A stretch of DNA of 64,000 nucleotides from Arbacia lixula. Lineage: Eukaryota > Echinodermata > Echinoidea > Arbacioida > Arbaciidae. The translations under genes were made by a program, and so were the position numbers. The notes below the pieces were generated by a model. It saw nothing but the letters and a program-made list of their open reading frames with translations. It was not told where the DNA came from and did no database searches. The stretch lies in contig OZ022589.1 in the NCBI GenBank assembly GCA_963669155.1, forward strand, positions 62,001 to 126,000. Reading direction: 5' to 3'. Positions 60,351 through 64,000 of this stretch are shown one piece after another (the first letter of the stretch is position 1; each line of letters begins with the position of its first letter).

Positions 60351-60713
60351 TTAAAGGGTGTATACTCTACTGGGAAGACAAAAAGGCCTTCAAAAAGTGA
60401 TTGTGAGCAATCTTCTTGCCAATGGTCTTAAATTAATGTATTGCCCATTTTAGAAGCTTGCTGAAAGTTATTTGCCATAAGACTATCCACATTTGGAGTA
60501 ATTAGTGATTTAGTCACAAATCCTCAAATTGTTCAGGCCGAACATTTTGAGGATTCGTGATTAAATCACTAATTACTCCAAATGTGGATCAAATAACTTT
60601 CAGCAAGTTTCTAAAATGGACAATACATGAATTTAAGACCATTGGCAAGAAGATTGCTCACAATCACTTTTTGAAGAACTTTTTGTCTTCCCAGTACAGT
60701 ATACTCCCTTTAA
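60351..60713. mobile_element. Palindromic TTAA-flanked MITE, family 2, copy 2
   Basis: Second copy of 4463-4837: TTAA-AGGGTGTATACTCTACTG at the left, CAGTATACTCCC-TTTAA at the right, the same 'atcttcttgccaatggtctt' in both arms and the same GGCCGAAC centre. Confidence 0.88.
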
Positions 60714-60761
60714 CGCTACTAGAATGTCCAATGTTGCAGCTACCATGGTACCAGCCGAAAT

Positions 60762-60850
60762 AATGCGAGCTGATTGGTTGAATGGTAGCTTTCTTTCGCG
60801 GAAGTCAGCGATTACAGTAATGAGAGCTGATTGGTTAATTGGTAGCTTGG
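60762..60850 (+). repeat. Duplicated 56-bp segment with inverted CCAAT boxes
   Basis: GAGCTGATTGGTTGAATGGTAGCTT is followed 56 bases later by GAGCTGATTGGTTAATTGGTAGCTT (each given here only as its shared pattern). ATTGG, the reverse of CCAAT, appears three times. Confidence 0.6.
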
Positions 60851-61648
60851 TCGGTTGGTGATGTTTTCGTGTGAAGATAATGTTTGTGTATAGACTCATT
60901 GGCACAGGAACTGGCGAGAGAATCGATTGTATGTTTTTTTTTTCTCCATAAGTAAGAACCAGTGACGCCGGAAAAGATTTGAGGAAACAAAATATCCTCC
61001 AATTAAATGTCAATTGGGTAAGGGCTTAAAAATATTGCATGGCAGGTGCATGGGTTTGGCAAACCGAATTATGTCAAGCTGGGTGATATTTGTGGCCAAT
61101 AATTGCGATGTTTGGGTCAGTACTGGGAGAAACATCACACAGGTGGCCATAGCCTTGTAACAATGCTTTTAGCATCTAATACTCCACAAAACAGCTGGCG
61201 ATTACTGCAGTATTAGACGTGGGAAGCATTCTTCTTCCAGTATGGTACAGTCCACCGCCGGTGTATTGTCGTACCTTGTGCTTGTCAAGTGCTGAGCATA
61301 CCGTGCAAGTAAAAGGGCTCTACGTTGTATGTACAGTTAATTTCTATGTGCGGTTAAAAAACACTCTGAAGTTCAACGGAGTTTTACGAGCTGCATTGTT
61401 ACAAAGCTAAGGTTGGCATTGTTTCACAACCCATGGGGCTCTTATGAATCCTATTGTAGAAATATCTTTCAAAAGAGTGCTTGAAGTTTTCACATTACAC
61501 ACACAAAGAAAATCAGGGGTGCGCTCTCACAGCCTTGAACAAATCAAGTTTCAACAGTATGTTTTTAGTGTAAGGTACTGGGTATTCAGTTCACAACATA
61601 TTATTTTTATTCCCCCCTCTTTCTAACGAATACATGTTGTTGTTTTAG

Positions 61649-61732
61649 GAGAACATACCTCCAGAGCTATTGGGTTTGGGGTACGAATTTAGCAACCAAG
61701 TCGAGGGATGCTGGCACTTCAATTTCGTGTGA
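61649..61732 (+). CDS. Candidate terminal exon of the second gene
   Basis: The acceptor TTGTTGTTTTAG is good. Read in phase 0, as the exon at 51524-51631 requires, it gives 27 codons (ENIPPELLGLGYEF, then SNQVEGCWHFNFV) and TGA. The joined product would be about 63 residues: a signal peptide, no dibasic site, and one cysteine. An alternative phase-0 acceptor at CTCCAG would use another frame, giving a tail with six cysteines (CDAHCSVCVRC...CTEC) that stops near 61833. Neither reading matches a family I recognise, and the pairing with 51524 is inferred from phase and position only. Confidence 0.3.
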   Translation, partial: ENIPPELLGLGYEFSNQVEGCWHFNFV

Positions 61733-61867
61733 TGCACACTGCTCTGTGTGTGTGCGATGCGCCGCACCTAGTTTGTATTTATACTGGAAGATGAACCAAG
61801 GATGTACGGAGTGCATCCTGGGATGAACATCCATACCTCCTGCCAGAACTACTCCAAAAGTTAAGAC

Positions 61868-61873
61868 ATTAAA
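61868..61873 (+). terminator. Polyadenylation signal variant ATTAAA
   Basis: ATTAAA lies about 135 bases after the candidate stop at 61732 and is followed by a TTTTGTTGTAATTGT stretch, the usual arrangement of signal and GT-rich element. Confidence 0.35.
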
Positions 61874-61889
61874 ACCATTTTGTTGTAAT

Positions 61890-63540
61890 TGTAAATCTTA
61901 TTTCAATATTCAATATGGGTCACTGAGATACGGGAAAGCTGCTAAATTGGTTGCCCTAGTTACATTGCTATTTGGTTAAGGATGAAGGACGGCTTCGTGG
62001 AAGAATTCTGCGTGAAGTCTGGAAAGTGGGTTGGAAGTGGATTTGCCAAAGAAATTTTCGAGGGATTGGATGATATTTGTTTCACCTTGAGCGACAAATT
62101 TGCCGTGAACTTCGCGACGATTTCACGATTTAACCTCTGACCTCAATCTCTGATGCACGGTGCGCTTGGCGGGATCCGCCGGTCGCAAGAAATTTCTCAC
62201 CGTTTGCGTCGTCTGTTGAAAGTCGTAAAGAATGTTAAACTTCCTCTCAAACTCATATTACGATATTATTTTGGATTGTAGATGTACCAATTTATTCTAT
62301 ATTATGACCTAGACATCGTAGCTTTTTACTAGGCCTAGTCATAATGAGCCAATGATATTTTTATTGTGTGGGCAAGTTGAGATGTTTTTTACACGCCTGC
62401 GGTAAAATTATGTTAGTTGGGTGAAAACCGAGAACGCAGAAGCTCCCACGCAGGATTTTGTAATATTCTGATTGTTCTCAAAACACAACATGCTGAGAAA
62501 AATGAAAACACGGTCACTTCCATCAACTCTCTGCCGTGTGGCTGGCTATGCCCATGTTACCATAGTTACGCTGAATGTTTATGCCGTCAGCAACCCGGTT
62601 GTCATTGATTACTTTTTATGTACATTAGAACACGATGTCAACAACTCAAATTTATATAATGACCCTTCTCGAGAGTCAAGCCCCGTAGACACTGGTCTTC
62701 TCAACTTAGTACAATGGTCATATCATCTCTTTCTTTGCAGTAATTGAACTATCAGCCTTGTAAATACACTGTTTGTCCCGTGCGTACGGGTAATCCATTG
62801 ATTGGTCTCAATTTGCGATCAGTTGATAAAATCTAACATCCAGATAAGAAATGATGATTGTTTATATTAACCTGTAATGCGCCAGTCATGTACATGATAT
62901 CAGTGCTCTGCCTACCACGGAAGACAAACTCATTCAACTAGGATATACATGTTCTAGTCTTGACATGGAAGCAACATTGGAACTTTAAGCTTTGAAAAGA
63001 TTTGTCTGATCCGACAAAAGACATGTGTGTGCAAAAAAAAACCAGTTAAAATATTTTAATGAAATGAAGGTCATGTGTATCAAGGGAACATGAATGGGCC
63101 CGCCAGAAAGAAACATAATGTATACATGCAAAGCCAACTTTGGTCAGTGTAATGTAAACGGCATTTCCAGAGCCATGAGACAGATCGTTTGTAACATGTA
63201 TCGCTTTTGTAGCAATTTTCAGTTCTGTACAATGTTTCATCAACCACAGGATAACATGAAGATCAAATTTTACATTATGTTAAATTTTAAAAGTAAATGC
63301 ATAGAAATAATATAGTTTTTATTCAATTCAAACACATTCGATTTGTAGTTTGCCTCTAATGCTGAACACCTTTTCTAAATGCAACCAAAATGTTATCAAC
63401 GGTATCTTCCTTTTCCCTTTGTCATGGCCAGACCTTCTCAGAGTTCATTGGATATACTTCTGTCAACAGCATTAATCTGACGAAGTACACATGAAGTCAA
63501 GTACGCGTATTAAACTATAGTTTATTTCAATATCATTCAT
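61890..63540. other. DNA downstream of the candidate terminal exon
   Basis: Nothing recognised. A GTTACCATAGTTAC X-box-like word lies at 62556-62569. Confidence 0.4.
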
Positions 63541-63543
63541 TTT

Positions 63544-64000
63544 TATGCCTCCGCCACGAAGTGGCCGGAGGCATTATGTTTTCGGGTTGTCCGTCCGTCC
63601 GTCCCGAATCCGTTTAGGCAATATCTTGAGAACCGTTCAGCAGATTTGTTTCAAACTTGGTACATGTATGTATTGCATGAAACTAATGAAGTGTGTAAAA
63701 TTGGGGTCAAATCTGATTGAGGTCAAAGGTCAATGAACTTTGTAAAAATTGCCCCAAAATGACCTTTTCCACAATAAATCCAAATCCAAGGCTGCAATTC
63801 TCATTAAACATGGTACATAGATGGATCACTACTTGGGGATAGACTGGTGACATTTTTGGCAAAATTCCTGAAAGGTCAGTGGGCAAAGGTCAATGAAATT
63901 TTTGAAAATTTGCCAAAAATTGACCTTTTTCACAATAAATCCAAATCCAAGGATGCAATTCTCACTAAACATGGTACAAAGATAGATCACTACTTGGGGA
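63544..64000 (+). repeat. Interspersed repeat with hairpin head and 163-bp tandem units (runs off the window)
   Basis: It begins with the hairpin TGCCTCCGCCAC-GAA-GTGGCCGGAGGCA and a (GTCC)n run. Tandem units of about 163 bases follow, anchored by 'aatccaaatccaagg.tgcaa' at about 63776 and 63939. Units contain AGGTCAAAGGTCA (63720-63732) and AAGGTCAATGAA. I have the impression that this hairpin-headed repeat is common in marine invertebrate genomes. Confidence 0.75.

Larger units (their letters stand above)
51632..61648 (+). other. Putative first intron of the second gene
   Basis: If the exon at 61649 is its partner, the intron is 10 kb, like intron 1 of the LDLa/CUB gene. It contains GAT/GAA arrays, the 54472-55147 foldback and MITE copies listed separately. 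A 186-codon frame at 52539-53099 has no recognisable domain. Confidence 0.3.

Noticed and set aside
60633-61013. 126-codon minus-strand frame
   Set aside because: It runs into the arm of a palindromic MITE and the duplicated CCAAT segment, so the open length comes from repeat sequence.

Overview
The window looks like nuclear DNA from a marine deuterostome invertebrate, most likely an echinoderm. Three things suggest this. The genes have short exons with canonical GT-AG introns. The exons encode secreted animal-type domains (LDLa and CUB). Introns and intergenic DNA are AT-rich and packed with palindromic DNA-transposon relics, minisatellites and long CT/GA, CA/GT and GAT/GAA runs. The species assignment is inference; no species marker such as rRNA is present, and I found no tRNA, rRNA, snRNA or CRISPR array.

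One gene is well supported, on the + strand. It has eleven coding exons between 7637 and 30753, and all exon phases agree. The joined coding length is 2136 bases, exactly 711 codons plus a stop. The product is predicted to be secreted: signal peptide, an RHKR processing site, one degenerate LDLa module, three CUB domains, then a Thr/Arg/Pro repeat tail and a Ser-rich end. A double AATAAA signal lies about 550 bases after the stop.

A second gene start lies at 51524-51631 on the same strand (signal peptide, then a clean phase-0 donor). Its best partner in the window is a candidate terminal exon at 61649-61732, followed by ATTAAA. Together they would make a secreted peptide of about 63 residues, but the pairing is tentative and the gene may continue beyond 64000. 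An acidic open frame with its own candidate donor lies antisense in intron 6 of the first gene (24851-25204).

The rest is repeat landscape. Layout: 1-7600 upstream DNA with three palindromic elements; 7637-30753 the LDLa/CUB gene, with an 11 kb first intron holding a 52-bp minisatellite and two palindromic elements; 31-51.5 kb a repeat-rich gene-poor stretch; 51.5-64 kb the second gene's region. Three groups of TTAA-flanked palindromic elements recur: a ~450-bp family with paired TGACGTCA sites (four copies), a ~370-bp family (two copies) and a CCCTAATACTCCCGGG-ended element. Other structures of note are a 1.9-kb element with inverted ends built largely of CAACTGG motifs, a satellite of doubled ATGCAAAT octamers, a 730-bp element present in opposite orientations 13 kb apart, and two long foldback structures. 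No autonomous transposase or reverse transcriptase frame was recognised.
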